Source of the DNA: Pontibacter aydingkolensis
Lineage (GTDB): Bacteria > Bacteroidota > Bacteroidia > Cytophagales > Hymenobacteraceae
Length of the DNA: 64,000 nucleotides
NCBI RefSeq assembly: GCF_019443125.1
Contig: NZ_JAHYXK010000001.1
Span: 124,001-188,000 of the forward strand
Direction: 5' to 3'
The first letter of the stretch is position 1. Every line of letters begins with the position of its first letter. The notes beneath the pieces are model-generated. The model was not told the DNA's origin. It made no database searches and saw only the letters and a list, made by a program, of their open reading frames with translations. Below, piece by piece: positions 27,231-37,600 of this stretch. Both the position numbers and the translations under genes were made by a program.

Positions 27231-27335
27231 CACACCCTACCCCTCCTTAACCAAGGAGGAGAGCTCTGTCTTTGCCATAACATAAGTATTAGTTTCGTAG
27301 CACTAGCCATTCCTCGGACAGGTCACGACCTGTCC
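27231..27335. repeat. Fragments of the CCAACCACCCC element family
   Basis: Positions 27231-27268 match the left-end core of the elements at 9120 and 45135 (CACCCTACCCCTCCTTAACC, then GGAGAGCTCTG). Positions 27316-27335 are a palindrome, GGACAGGTCACGACCTGTCC, nearly identical to the perfect one inside the 45135-45400 element. No matching right end is present, so this copy is decayed. Confidence 0.6.
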
Positions 27336-27355
27336 CTACAAAGTCTTTCCAGTTG

Positions 27356-27550
27356 CTAAAGCCCCAAGCTAAGAAGTGTCCATCCCAGGCTTTGTGTTGA
27401 GCGCCTTCTATTGTTGCGGTGCCCGCGAGGGCAGCCGTTAGGCAACTTCAATAGACAGCGCGATGCGCAAAGGCGAGGCCTCCCGGCCTTGAGGGTACCA
27501 AAGCCTGAGGTGAAAGGATGGGCAATTAAGAATGAGGGACAGCAGTAGCT
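27356..27550. other. Structured GC-rich intergenic block
   Basis: This is the second half of the 500-bp gap 27197-27696. No coding frame is convincing. A long imperfect hairpin has arms CTATTGTTGC and GCAACTTCAATAG (about 27407-27453) around a GC-rich loop. Outer partial arms (CATCCCAGGCTTTG at 27380 against AAGCCTGAGG and GGATGGG near 27510-27525) suggest inverted ends. It may be a further repeat family or an RNA. AAGTATA follows at 27553. An exact TACCTTTG box at 27670-27677 serves the next gene. Confidence 0.45.
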
Positions 27551-27696
27551 AAAAAGTATAAGGAAATTCAATAAGACTGAAAAAGAACAACAGCTAGAAA
27601 GTACAGAAAATCACACTAACTCAAACAAAGAACCTTTACCCCTTCCTCAAGAATCTGCCACATTTTCCGTACCTTTGCAGGCTAATTTCAGATTGA

Positions 27697-28935
27697 ATGC
27701 TTGAATATCAAATCCATACATTACCAAACGGAATCCGAATAGTACACAAGCAGGTGTCTCACACCAAGATAGCCCACAGCGGGTTTATTATGGATATTGG
27801 CAGCCGCGACGAATGCCCGAATCAACTGGGCCTGGCGCACTTCTGGGAGCACATGGCTTTTAAAGGCACACAAAAGCGCAAGTCGTTCCATATACTTAAC
27901 CGCCTAGAGTCTGTTGGTGGAGAGCTGAATGCCTATACTACAAAGGAGAAGATCTGCTTTTACAGCTCAGTGCTGGATAAGCATTTCGAGAAATCGTTTG
28001 AGTTGCTGACAGATATTACCTTCCACTCGATTTTCCCGGAAAAGGAAATTGAGAAAGAGCGTGGCGTTATACTCGAGGAAATGGCCATGTACCTCGATAC
28101 ACCGGAAGAAGCCATTGTAGATGAGTTTGATTCGGTAGTATTCGACGGTCACCCGCTGGGGAATAATATACTGGGTACTACAGAAAGTGTATCCAGCCTT
28201 ACTAAACAGGATTTCCTGGACTTTATCAACCGCAACCTAAGCAATAACTCATTGCTATTCTGCTCTGTTAGCAACCTCCCTTTTGAAAAGGTGGTAAAGC
28301 TGGCTGAAAAGTATTTGAGTGATATACCTGTAGTTCATCAACAGCGGGAACGAGTACCGTTTACCAACTACGTACCTAAAACGGTAACCATAGAAAAACC
28401 GATCTCGCAGGCGCATTGTGTACTGGGGTCTCCTGCCTATGCTCTGTCTGATGATCGTCGGATACCATACTTTATGCTGGTAAACCTGTTGGGTGGCCCA
28501 GGTATGAATTCCCGCCTGAATCTGGCCGTGCGCGAAAAACATGGTTTGGTGTATACCATTGATGCCAATTATGCGACTTATGTTGACACAGGTTTGCTTA
28601 CCATATACTTTGGCACGGAGAAGAAGCAACTAAAACGTACTACTTCGCTCGTACTTAAGGAGCTAAAAAAGCTGCGCGAAAAGCCACTTGGCTCACTGCA
28701 ACTGCACACAGCCAAAGAGCAGCTGATGGGGCAGTTAGCCATGGCCGAGGAAAGCAACATGGGCCTGATGATGATGATCGGCAAAAGTATACTTGACCTG
28801 GACAGGGTAGAATCTTTGAACGAGATATTTGATAAGATTAAAAGTATAAAGGCCGGTGACCTGCTGGATATCGCCAATGACGTGCTGCGCGAAGAACAGC
28901 TGAGTTTCCTGAATTATGTGCCCGTTAAAGTTTAA
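27697..28935 (+). CDS. M16 family zinc peptidase
   Basis: The protein has 412 aa, the length of a single M16B subunit. The inverted zinc motif HxxEH is present in LAHFWEHMAFKGT (about 48-52), with the distal Glu about 77 residues on in KERGVILEEM. The C-domain has the usual VREKHGLVYTIDA segment. No signal peptide is visible, so it is cytoplasmic or exported by an unknown route. A TACCTTTG box lies 20 bp before the ATG. An O-methyltransferase gene follows after 76 bp. Confidence 0.9.
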   Translation: MLEYQIHTLPNGIRIVHKQVSHTKIAHSGFIMDIGSRDECPNQLGLAHFWEHMAFKGTQKRKSFHILNRLESVGGELNAYTTKEKICFYSSVLDKHFEKSFELLTDITFHSIFPEKEIEKERGVILEEMAMYLDTPEEAIVDEFDSVVFDGHPLGNNILGTTESVSSLTKQDFLDFINRNLSNNSLLFCSVSNLPFEKVVKLAEKYLSDIPVVHQQRERVPFTNYVPKTVTIEKPISQAHCVLGSPAYALSDDRRIPYFMLVNLLGGPGMNSRLNLAVREKHGLVYTIDANYATYVDTGLLTIYFGTEKKQLKRTTSLVLKELKKLREKPLGSLQLHTAKEQLMGQLAMAEESNMGLMMMIGKSILDLDRVESLNEIFDKIKSIKAGDLLDIANDVLREEQLSFLNYVPVKV

Positions 28936-29011
28936 ATTGTTAAATGGCTTAATTGCTAAGCACTTTCCCAAAACAACTATTCAACAATCAGCAATTTAAC
29001 AATTTAATCAG

Positions 29012-29656
29012 ATGGAATTTATCGACGAGGACCTGCAACTATACGCTGAGGAGCATACCTCTCTAGAGAGTGAGTTGCTGCACAAAGTAAACCGCCAGAC
29101 GCACCTGAGCGTGATGAAACCGCGCATGCTGTCGGGCCACATGCAGGGCAGGTTGCTGGCAATGTTTTCGCACATGATAAAGCCAAAGCAGATACTGGAA
29201 GTTGGTACTTATACCGGCTACTCGGCGCTTTGCCTGGCCGAAGGTTTGCAACAAGGCGGCACGCTTCACACCATTGATATAAATGAAGAGCTGGAGGAGC
29301 GGGTGCGTAGCTATTTTGAAGAAGCAGGTTTATCGCAAAGTATAAAGTACTACATCGGCAATGCCCTTGATATTATTCCGACTATAGATGCAGCTTTTGA
29401 TTTGGTATTTATAGATGCTGATAAAATAAACAATGCCGCTTACTACGACATGGTAATTGACCGAATGGCACAGGGTGGGTATATTATTGCTGACAATGTG
29501 CTCTGGAGCGGTAAAGTGCTCGAAAAGTATAGAAAAAAACTCGACGAAGACACAGCAGCTCTGCTTGCCTTTAATAAAAAGGTGCACGACGACCCGCGCG
29601 TAGAGAACATCCTACTGCCTATCCGCGACGGTTTGATGATTGCACGAAAATTATAA
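29012..29656 (+). CDS. Class I O-methyltransferase (family 3, CCoAOMT-like)
   Basis: The protein has 214 aa. The SAM loop is LEVGTYTGYSALCLAEG (about 67-83) and the metal-binding segment is DLVFIDADKINNAAYYD (about 130-146), followed by IIADNVLWSGKV. This is the typical catechol-type O-methyltransferase pattern with a divalent metal site. The substrate is unknown. The gap before it carries opposed AAATTG and CAATTTAACAATTT tracts. Confidence 0.88.
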   Translation: MEFIDEDLQLYAEEHTSLESELLHKVNRQTHLSVMKPRMLSGHMQGRLLAMFSHMIKPKQILEVGTYTGYSALCLAEGLQQGGTLHTIDINEELEERVRSYFEEAGLSQSIKYYIGNALDIIPTIDAAFDLVFIDADKINNAAYYDMVIDRMAQGGYIIADNVLWSGKVLEKYRKKLDEDTAALLAFNKKVHDDPRVENILLPIRDGLMIARKL

Positions 29657-29675
29657 CCAACTTATACTTAGCAGT

Positions 29676-29708
29676 AAATGGAATGAGTATACAACGCTCA
29701 TTCCATTT
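29676..29708 (+). terminator. Terminator after the O-methyltransferase gene
   Basis: A perfect 12-bp stem (29676-29687 with 29697-29708), 20 bp after the stop. The T run is short. The rest of the 303-bp gap to 29959 is AT-rich with a TATTTTTG box at 29833-29840 for the next gene. Confidence 0.5.
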
Positions 29709-29959
29709 TACATTTACAGCCATTTCTGCAAAGTATAAGGCTGTGCAAACCATAAAAGAATAAATCCTACTCGCTCTAAAAAATTTTACTAAAAATACTT
29801 CGTTGTTAAGTATAAAGAGCGGTAAAATCCTTTATTTTTGCAAACACTATATTATTTCTCGAATATATTAATTCAGAGATGATTAGCTCTCTGCTATTCA
29901 ACCGGTAGTAGAGCCCAAAAGCAATTTATTTAGCCAAAGTATAATTACCATTTCCTTTT

Positions 29960-32611
29960 ATGAGAAAACAACTACCACTTCTCGTTTTGTTGCTTTTGCC
30001 TTTTCTGGCATGGGCGCAAACTGTTACTGTTCCCAAAAACGTTTACTTCGCAGATGTCCAGCTTAGAATCTCGGACGGAGCGCAGCAGGAAATTCAGAAA
30101 AAAGTAGATGCCCTGCACCGTAACCAGACATACTTTAAAATAAAAGTAGACCTGGCCAATGCTTACTTCCCGATAATTGAGCGTGTTTTTAAAGAAGAGG
30201 GCGTTCCGGATGATTTTAAGTACCTGGCGCTGCAGGAAAGTGGTTTGATAGGCGATGCTGTGTCTACTTCCAACGCGGTGGGGTATTGGCAGTTTAAAAA
30301 AGAGGCCGCCTCTGATTTCAATCTGCGCATGGATAACGTAGTGGATGAGCGCCGTCATATTATTGAGGCCAGCCGTGGCGCTGCTTTATACTTTAAACGC
30401 AGCAACAAGAACTACGACAACTGGTTTACCTCGCTCTTGTCGTACTACCTTGGCTACACAGGTGTGCAGACCTACTCAAAGCCAGCCGACAAAGGTTCTA
30501 AAAAGCTTGATGTTACTGAAAAGTCGCACCCTTACGTTATTACCTTTCTGGCACACAAAATTGCCTACGACAACTTTGTCGGCAGAGAAAAGCCAGTTGT
30601 ATCGCTGCGCGAACTGCGTGCCACTCCAGGCCAGAGCCTGACCGATATAGCCTTGTCTACCAAAACGGATTATGCTGAGCTTGAAAAGTATAACAAGTGG
30701 CTTTTAGGTAACAAGATACCATCTGATAAGGATTACTATGTAATTGTACCGGTACGCAACAACGAAACCGGACTGGTGGCATCTGCAAACGTTCCAGCAG
30801 CTAAAGAAGAAAAACCAGTGGCTAAGTCCACTCCCAGTGCAGCGCCGCAGCAAACAGCGGCAGCCGCAACGGTAGTAAAACGCAATGGATTAAATGCCCT
30901 GATTGCCCGGCCAAACGACACAAAAGACAAGCTGGCGCTACAGGCAGGCATATCAACCCGCAAATTCTTGAAGTATAACGACCTGCACAACTTCGATGAG
31001 ATTGTGGCCGGATCTGCTTACTACATCGAGCAAAAGAAAACTATTGCTGATGCAGAGTACCACGTGGTACAGCCAGGCGAAAACATGCAGCTGATCTCAC
31101 AGCACTATGGTATCAGGCTTAATTACCTGCGTTATAAAAATCGCATGGCTAAAAACGAAGTACCAGTACCTGGCCGCGTGTTGTGGTTACAAAAACGTCG
31201 TCCGTCAACTACACCGGTAGAGGTAAAAGAAGCCAATGCAAAGCAAAATGTAGCGTCCTCAACAGTCCCAAGCTATAACCGCCCGGAAGGCACAACGATT
31301 AAGGAAACTCCTGTAGCAAAAGCTAAAGACGAGACTCCGAAAGAAAATGTATTCAAGCGTTTTATTAATAGCTTTAAGAAAGATAAAAAAGAAACGGTAC
31401 CTGTAGAAGAGAAAGCTACCGTAGCTCAAAGCACTCCTGCTACAACTCCTGCACCTGCCAAAGAGGCTGAACCTGTAGTAGCAGAGCAAGCTCCGGAGAC
31501 TACTGTAACTGAGAAAACAGAGGTTGTTGAGGCTACGCCGCAGCCGAAAGGTGCTTTGTACCCATCCAGTAAAGATAAACTGGTTATAAAGCCAAAAACA
31601 GAGAACCCGGCAGCAACTAAAACAGAGGCAAAGGCAGAAATGAAGCCAGAGCCGAAACAAGAAACAAAAGCACCGGTAAAATCAGAGCCAAAGCAGGAAA
31701 CGAAAGCAGATGTTAAGCCTGCTGAAAAACCTGTTATTGCCCAAAAAGAAGAAACTGAAAAAATAGAGGCCGAAGAAGTTGAATCTGTGCTTTACCAAGC
31801 GCCTGAGAAAGAAGAAGCTACTACAACTCAGGAGGAAATCATAACTGCTAAACCTGCTTCTACCAAAGTATCAACTCCAGTACAGGAGCCAACTAAAACT
31901 GCTCCTGCTACTACGCCGGTTAAAGCGGAGCCGGCCAAAGAAAAAACCGGAGAAGATTACAAAAAGGCGCGTGAAGAAGATGGTTGGCCATCTGGCGGCA
32001 CTAATAGCAATGAAACAGCTACACCGGCAGCCAAATCTGCTAAACACGTGGTAGCCAAAGGTGAATCACTTTATGCTATATCAAAGCAGTATAATGTTAC
32101 AGTAGCCGAGCTTACAGCCTGGAACAAGTTAAGTACTACGGCACTTCAGCTTGGCCAGGAGCTAATTGTTGCGGAGCCGTTGGGCAGCACAACAGAAGTA
32201 GTTACAGAAGAGCAGGAAGTTCAGGAAACTGCCGCGACTGTAGTAGATCTGCATACAGTAATGGCAGGCGAAACGCTTTACCAGATCTCAAAACGCTACA
32301 ATGTAACGGTAGACCAACTGCGCACGTGGAACAACCTGGCAGATAATAACCTGAAGTTAGGCCAGGAACTGCGTGTTGCTGCACCTGAAGAAGAGGGAAA
32401 AGAAGCTGCGCCTACAGCCAAACCAGCAACACAGGAGAAAGCATCTGCTACAGCCACTGGCGAAAGCATTTACCACACCGCAGTAACCGGCGAAAGCATG
32501 TACCAGATATCACGCAAGTATGGCGTTACCATTAAGGATGTAATGGAGTGGAACAAGAAATCAGACTTTAATGTGAAGCCAGGCGAACAACTGCTGATTA
32601 AGAAGAAGTAG
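29960..32611 (+). CDS. MltD-like lytic transglycosylase with multiple LysM domains
   Basis: The protein has 883 aa. A signal peptide covers 1-20 (ending WAQT). The GH23 lytic domain has the catalytic Glu93 in YLALQESGL, then NAVGYWQFKKEAA and SYYLGYTGV. Several LysM-like units follow up to about residue 415. A long Pro/Lys/Glu/Thr linker (about 420-690) is low in complexity. Three clear LysM domains end the protein (KHVVAKGESLYAISKQYNV, LHTVMAGETLYQISKRYNV, YHTAVTGESMYQISRKYGV). It cuts peptidoglycan glycan strands at the periplasmic face. It is longer than E. coli MltD because of the linker and extra LysM units. Confidence 0.9.
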   Translation: MRKQLPLLVLLLLPFLAWAQTVTVPKNVYFADVQLRISDGAQQEIQKKVDALHRNQTYFKIKVDLANAYFPIIERVFKEEGVPDDFKYLALQESGLIGDAVSTSNAVGYWQFKKEAASDFNLRMDNVVDERRHIIEASRGAALYFKRSNKNYDNWFTSLLSYYLGYTGVQTYSKPADKGSKKLDVTEKSHPYVITFLAHKIAYDNFVGREKPVVSLRELRATPGQSLTDIALSTKTDYAELEKYNKWLLGNKIPSDKDYYVIVPVRNNETGLVASANVPAAKEEKPVAKSTPSAAPQQTAAAATVVKRNGLNALIARPNDTKDKLALQAGISTRKFLKYNDLHNFDEIVAGSAYYIEQKKTIADAEYHVVQPGENMQLISQHYGIRLNYLRYKNRMAKNEVPVPGRVLWLQKRRPSTTPVEVKEANAKQNVASSTVPSYNRPEGTTIKETPVAKAKDETPKENVFKRFINSFKKDKKETVPVEEKATVAQSTPATTPAPAKEAEPVVAEQAPETTVTEKTEVVEATPQPKGALYPSSKDKLVIKPKTENPAATKTEAKAEMKPEPKQETKAPVKSEPKQETKADVKPAEKPVIAQKEETEKIEAEEVESVLYQAPEKEEATTTQEEIITAKPASTKVSTPVQEPTKTAPATTPVKAEPAKEKTGEDYKKAREEDGWPSGGTNSNETATPAAKSAKHVVAKGESLYAISKQYNVTVAELTAWNKLSTTALQLGQELIVAEPLGSTTEVVTEEQEVQETAATVVDLHTVMAGETLYQISKRYNVTVDQLRTWNNLADNNLKLGQELRVAAPEEEGKEAAPTAKPATQEKASATATGESIYHTAVTGESMYQISRKYGVTIKDVMEWNKKSDFNVKPGEQLLIKKK

Positions 32612-32646
32612 TTATTAGTTGCTGGTTATTAGCATCGATAATCAAA

Positions 32647-32698
32647 TAGCATAAAGTATAAAAGCCGGCCCTATAGCCGGCTTTTATACTTTATGCTA
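32647..32698 (+). terminator. Terminator with AAGTATA inverted pair in the stem
   Basis: A perfect 23-bp stem (32647-32669 with 32676-32698) with a 6-base loop. The outer stem contains AAAGTATAAAA on one side and TTTTATACTTT on the other, and the inner stem is AGCCGGC/GCCGGCT. Confidence 0.8.
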
Positions 32699-32752
32699 AA
32701 AACCAATAACACCTTCCGGCCTGTAGCGAATAAGACGCATGATTAAATCAGT

Positions 32753-32806
32753 CGAGGGCCCTCGCTCGCCTCTGGCGAGTGTGAGCTATCCCACGGCCTC
32801 TGGCCG
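32753..32806. repeat. GCC-TCT-GGC palindrome cluster, second copy
   Basis: Three palindromes in a row: CGAGGGCCCTCG (32753-32764), CTCGCC-TCT-GGCGAG (32765-32779) and CGGCC-TCT-GGCCG (32794-32806). The block matches 371-419 in inverted orientation. It abuts the element at 32822. Confidence 0.7.
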
Positions 32807-32821
32807 CTGAAATTATATTTT

Positions 32822-32975
32822 TTCTGGCGCAAGTCTTAAGCGATAGCGTGACTTTACATGATGGGAAGTCTTCAGACTTCCGTAAGCCATAGGTTATACT
32901 TTGGGATGTCTGCTATTGCGAACTTTAAAAGACACTGCCTTGTAACAAGCAAGACGCAAAGTATTGCGTCTCTAC
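32822..32975 (+). repeat. MITE-like element of the TGTAGAGACGC family, copy 2 (left end replaced)
   Basis: The body from TTCTGGCGCAAGTCTTAAGCG through the palindrome GGAAGTCTTCAGACTTCC (about 32864-32881) to AAGCAAGACGCAAAGTATTG and GCGTCTCTAC matches the right three quarters of the 55598-55806 element. The left terminal repeat is lost; the palindrome cluster at 32753-32806 lies in its place. CAACCAATAACC tracts follow (32990-33025). No gene is seen in 32612-33028. Confidence 0.75.
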
Positions 32976-33028
32976 GTTCCCGAACAACAATCAACCAATA
33001 ACCATTAACGAATAACCAATAACCAATC

Positions 33029-34348
33029 TTACCTATCCTCTGGCGGTGCGGTCAGGTTAGAAGCTGTTTGCAAACCAGAAGCTATCTCGGGTACAATGCC
33101 AAGGCGCTCGTATATGGGCTGCACCATTTGTCGCAAACGCGGACGGTGTATGGCAAATGGTATCACACTGATGGTACACAGGAAGCCGCAGCCCAGCAAC
33201 GTATAAGCTACCCCGATATGCTCGGCAACCGAACCAGCCAGCATACTCCCGATGGGGGCCATCCCCATAAAAGCGGTAGCATACAGGCTCATTACGCGGC
33301 CGCGCTTGTCATCATCCACTAAGGTTTGCAGCAGTGTGTTGCAGGAAGCCATGGTTACGATCATGCCAAAACCGCTGAACAGCATTAACAGAAACGAAAG
33401 CAGAAATATTTCCGAGAACGAAAAAGCCATCAGCGCCAACCCGAAAAGCGACATGGTAAAGATGATTACCTTACCCAGGCCTATAACGGATTTACGCTGC
33501 GCCAGGAACATCGCCCCGGCCAATGCACCAAACCCGGAAGCACCCATCAGGTAACCCAGCGTATTAGCACCTCCATGCAATATATCACGTGCAAAAACAG
33601 GGAGCAGTACTGTAAAAGGCATGCCAAACAAACTTATAAGGCCTACTATAATTATAAGGGCGCGTATCGGGGGAAATCCAAAAGTATAACTAAACCCCTC
33701 CTGCAGCGATTTCCATACTTTGCGGTCCTGCTTTACACGCTCAAAAGGTTTAAGCCGCATCAGCAGCAACGACCCCAGCACGGCAATATAACTCACCGCA
33801 TTGATCAGAATGCAGATGCCCTCTCCTACTGCCGCAATCAGTAAGCCGGCAACGGTAGGGCCTACCAACCTAGCCATGTTAAATAAAGATGAATTCAGGG
33901 CGATGGCGTTGCTCATGTCTTCGCGCCGCTCTACCAGTTCCACTACAAAAGCCTGCCGGGTGGCAATATCAAACCCGTTGATAGTACCCAGCATAGCACT
34001 TAGTGCCAGCACATGCCATATCTGGATGGTATCGGTTAAAACAAGCACAGCCAGCGTGGAAGCCTGCACCATAGACAGCGCCTGCGTTACTAGTAATACT
34101 TTGTGCCTGTTAAATTTATCGGCAAGCACACCTGCAAACGGGCCAAGTAAAAAAGAAGGTATCTGGCTTGAAAAGGTAACTGCTCCTAAAAGAAATACAG
34201 AATCGGTAAGGCGGTACACCAGCCAACTTAAAGCAATCTGCTGCATCCAGGTACCAATAAGCGAGATGCCCTGCCCTACAAAGAACAACCTGTAGTTACG
34301 CGATTGCAAAGCCCTGAACATTCCGCTAAGTTTATTTTCTGCTGCCAT
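33029..34348 (-). CDS. MFS transporter (EntS/MFS_3-like)
   Basis: The protein has 439 aa with about twelve membrane helices. The start FRALQSRNYRLFFVGQGISLIGTWMQ and the first-loop ADKFNRHKVLL motif fit the MFS_3 group, which includes the enterobactin exporter EntS. It is a proton-driven exporter of small molecules in the inner membrane. The substrate is unknown, and no siderophore genes are near. It is a single gene, divergent from dnaE. Confidence 0.88.
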   Translation of the reverse strand: MAAENKLSGMFRALQSRNYRLFFVGQGISLIGTWMQQIALSWLVYRLTDSVFLLGAVTFSSQIPSFLLGPFAGVLADKFNRHKVLLVTQALSMVQASTLAVLVLTDTIQIWHVLALSAMLGTINGFDIATRQAFVVELVERREDMSNAIALNSSLFNMARLVGPTVAGLLIAAVGEGICILINAVSYIAVLGSLLLMRLKPFERVKQDRKVWKSLQEGFSYTFGFPPIRALIIIVGLISLFGMPFTVLLPVFARDILHGGANTLGYLMGASGFGALAGAMFLAQRKSVIGLGKVIIFTMSLFGLALMAFSFSEIFLLSFLLMLFSGFGMIVTMASCNTLLQTLVDDDKRGRVMSLYATAFMGMAPIGSMLAGSVAEHIGVAYTLLGCGFLCTISVIPFAIHRPRLRQMVQPIYERLGIVPEIASGLQTASNLTAPPEDR

Positions 34349-34508
34349 ACTTTATATCTGGTGTGCCCGCTATGGCACAGGCTTATACTTACGTGTAGCC
34401 TGAGTTTACAAGTTATACTCTAACAGCATACAAATAAAAGTATAAAATCGCCCGCCCGATAAGGCATTATTCTGTTTTAAATTTTGTTCTGCCAAGGGTT
34501 GATTTCTG

Positions 34509-34540
34509 TTTGGGCAGCCGGCCTATTTTCCGTAATTTTA
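34509..34540 (+). promoter_or_regulatory. Candidate promoter for dnaE
   Basis: TTTG at 34509-34512, a 20-bp spacer and TAATTTTA at 34533-34540 (one mismatch to TAnnTTTG). The implied leader is about 80 nt. The rest of 34349-34626 shows only AAGTATA words and an AATTCATCATTCGTAATTAC tract before the ATG. Confidence 0.5.
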
Positions 34541-34626
34541 ACATCCCGAAAATGACTCACGAAACAGTTTATACTTTATCCGGAAGTCATTCATAATTCA
34601 TCATTCGTAATTACTAATTCCCTCAA

Positions 34627-37600
34627 ATGCCTGTTTTTTCGCATTTACATACGCATACACAGTACTCGCTGCTCGACGGCCAGGCTAGCATCAGCGCGCT
34701 CATGAAAAAGGCGCAGGCCGATGGCATGCCCGCCGTTGCCATGACTGACCACGGCAATATGTTCGCCGCCTTCAACTTTGTGAACGAGGCTAACAAGTAT
34801 AACGTGAAGCCGATCGTGGGCTGCGAGTTTTACCTTGTTACGGACCGCCATCAGAAAACTTTTAGTAAAGAAGTAAAGGATGTGCGCCACCACCAGCTGC
34901 TTTTAGCCAAAGATCAGGAAGGTTACCAGAACCTGGCTAAGCTGTGCTCTTTATCCTATATTGAGGGTATTTACAGCAAGTGGCCGCGTATTGATAAGGA
35001 GTTGCTTTTAAAATACAGCAAAGGCCTTATTGCCACCAGCTGTTGTATTGGCGCTGAGGTGCCGCAAGCCATACTTTGGAAGAGTGAAGAGGAAGCCGAG
35101 GAAATATTTAAGTGGTGGCTGGATGTATTTGGCGAGGATTACTACATCGAAATTCAGCGCCACGGCCTGATGAACATTGATGGCACCGGCAAAAGCCAGG
35201 AAGACATAAACCAGGTGCTGCTAAAGTGGGCCAAAAAGTATAATGTAAAAGTTATCTGTACCAACGACTCGCATTATGTAGATCAGGAAGACTGGAACGC
35301 ACACGATATTCTGCTTTGCGTAAATACAGGCGAAGATCAGAGCACTCCGGTTGGTGACTTTACCACAAAATACTACCGTTTTCTGAGTGATGATCAAAAG
35401 GTGATCTATGATACGATAGAAAATGTGCGCAACAAATATGGCCACCAATCCAGCGTGCGCCAGATGCTGAACCGCATTGACGAGGCCGGCCAGAAAACGC
35501 GTTTTGGTTTCCCTAACGACCAGTTCTATTTCAAGACGCAGGCCGAGATGAACGAGCTGTTTAAGGATGTGCCGGAGGCTGTTGATAATACAAATGATAT
35601 CGTTGACAAGATTACGCCGCCTGTACTGAAGCGCGATATCCTGCTGCCTAACTTCCCGATTCCGCCAGAGCATGCCGGCCCCGATGCTTACCTACGCCAC
35701 CTTACTTATGAAGGTGCAAAAAAGCGTTATACCGACATCACCCCTGAAGTAGAGGAACGCCTGGACTATGAGCTTCGCATTGTGGAGACCATGGGTTTTG
35801 CCGGTTACTTCCTCATTGTGCAAGACTTTATTAACCGAGGTCGTGACATGGGCGTGTTCGTGGGACCTGGTCGTGGATCTGCGGCTGGGTCGGCAGTAGC
35901 CTATTGCATCGGTATTACCAACATCGACCCGATCAAGTATAACCTGCTGTTCGAGCGATTCCTGAATCCGGAGCGTGTATCCATGCCCGATATTGATATT
36001 GACTTCGACGACGTGAACCGCCAGCGTGTGATCGACTACGTGGTGGATAAGTATGGCAAAACGCAGGTAGCACAGATCATCACCTTCGGTACGATGGCTG
36101 CTAAATCGTCGATTAAAGACGTAGCCCGCTCCACTTCGCTTCCGCTTGCAGAGGCCAATGAGCTGGCCAAAATGGTTCCAGATACCCCGGGCACGACACT
36201 GGCGAAGGCCTTTATGGAGAACCTGGACCTGGCCGCTATTCGCGAAGGCACCGACCACCGCGCTGCCGTACTGAAACTGGCTGAAAAGCTGGAAGGTTCG
36301 GTGCGTAACACAGGTATTCACGCGGCAGGTGTGATCATCGCCCCGGATGATATCACGAATTATATCCCGGTATCTACCTCCAAAGACTCCGACCTGCTGG
36401 TAACGCAGTTTGACGGCAAGGTGATCGAGAGTGCGGGCATGCTGAAGATGGACTTTTTGGGTCTTAAAACCCTGACCATCATCAAAGATGCGATGGAGTT
36501 GATCAAAAAGAACCACGGCGTTGAGATTGACATAGATAACATTCCGATAGACGACGAGAAAACGTACCAGCTTTACCAGCGCGGTGATACCATTGGTACG
36601 TTCCAGTTCGAGTCGGAGGGTATGCGCATGTACCTTAAAGACCTGCAGCCGACCAACATTGAAGACCTGATTGCCATGAACGCCCTTTACCGTCCGGGCC
36701 CGATGCAGTTCATCCCGAACTTTATTAACCGCAAGCATGGTAAAGAGGAAGTAGAATACCCGCACGAGCTGCTGGAGCCTATCCTGAACTATTCCTATGG
36801 TATCATGGTGTACCAGGAGCAGATCATGCAGACGGCCCAGATCCTGGCCGGTTACTCACTGGGTGGTGCCGACTTACTGCGCCGCGCCATGGGTAAAAAG
36901 GACATGAAAAAGATGGCCGAGGAGCGTGAAAAATTTATCGCCGGAGCCGCCGAGATTCATAAAATTCCTGCCAAGAAAGCCTCTGAGGTATTCGACGTGA
37001 TGGAGAAGTTCGCCCAGTATGGCTTTAACCGCTCCCACTCTGCCGCTTACTCGGTGGTTGCTTACCAGACTGGTTACCTGAAGGCCCACTACCCTGCTGA
37101 ATACATGGCAGCGGTGCTGACCAACAACATGAACGACATCAAAAAGGTGACTTTCTTTATAGAGGAAGCACGCAAGCAAGGTGTGGCTGTATTGGGTCCG
37201 GATGTAAACGAATCTTTACTCAAGTTTAACGTGAACGAGCAGGGACAGATCCGTTTTGGTTTAGGTGCAATAAAAGGTACCGGCGAAGCTGCTGTAGATG
37301 CTATTATTGCAGAACGCGAGAATGGTTTGTACCAGGATATCTTCGACTTCGCCAAGCGCATTAACCTGCGTGCAGTAAACAAAAAGACCTTCGAAAGTAT
37401 GGCTCTGGCCGGTTGTTTCGACTCGTGGGAGCTGTACCACCGGGCCCAACTGATAGAGATACCGGAAGGAGAAAGCATGAGCATACTGGAGAAGGCTATA
37501 CGCTACGGCAACAGTTACCAGGCAGAGCAGCAGGCCGCGCAGCAGTCATTGTTCGGTGGAGGCGCCGCAGTAGCCGCTCCATTGCCAAAAATACCGGAAG

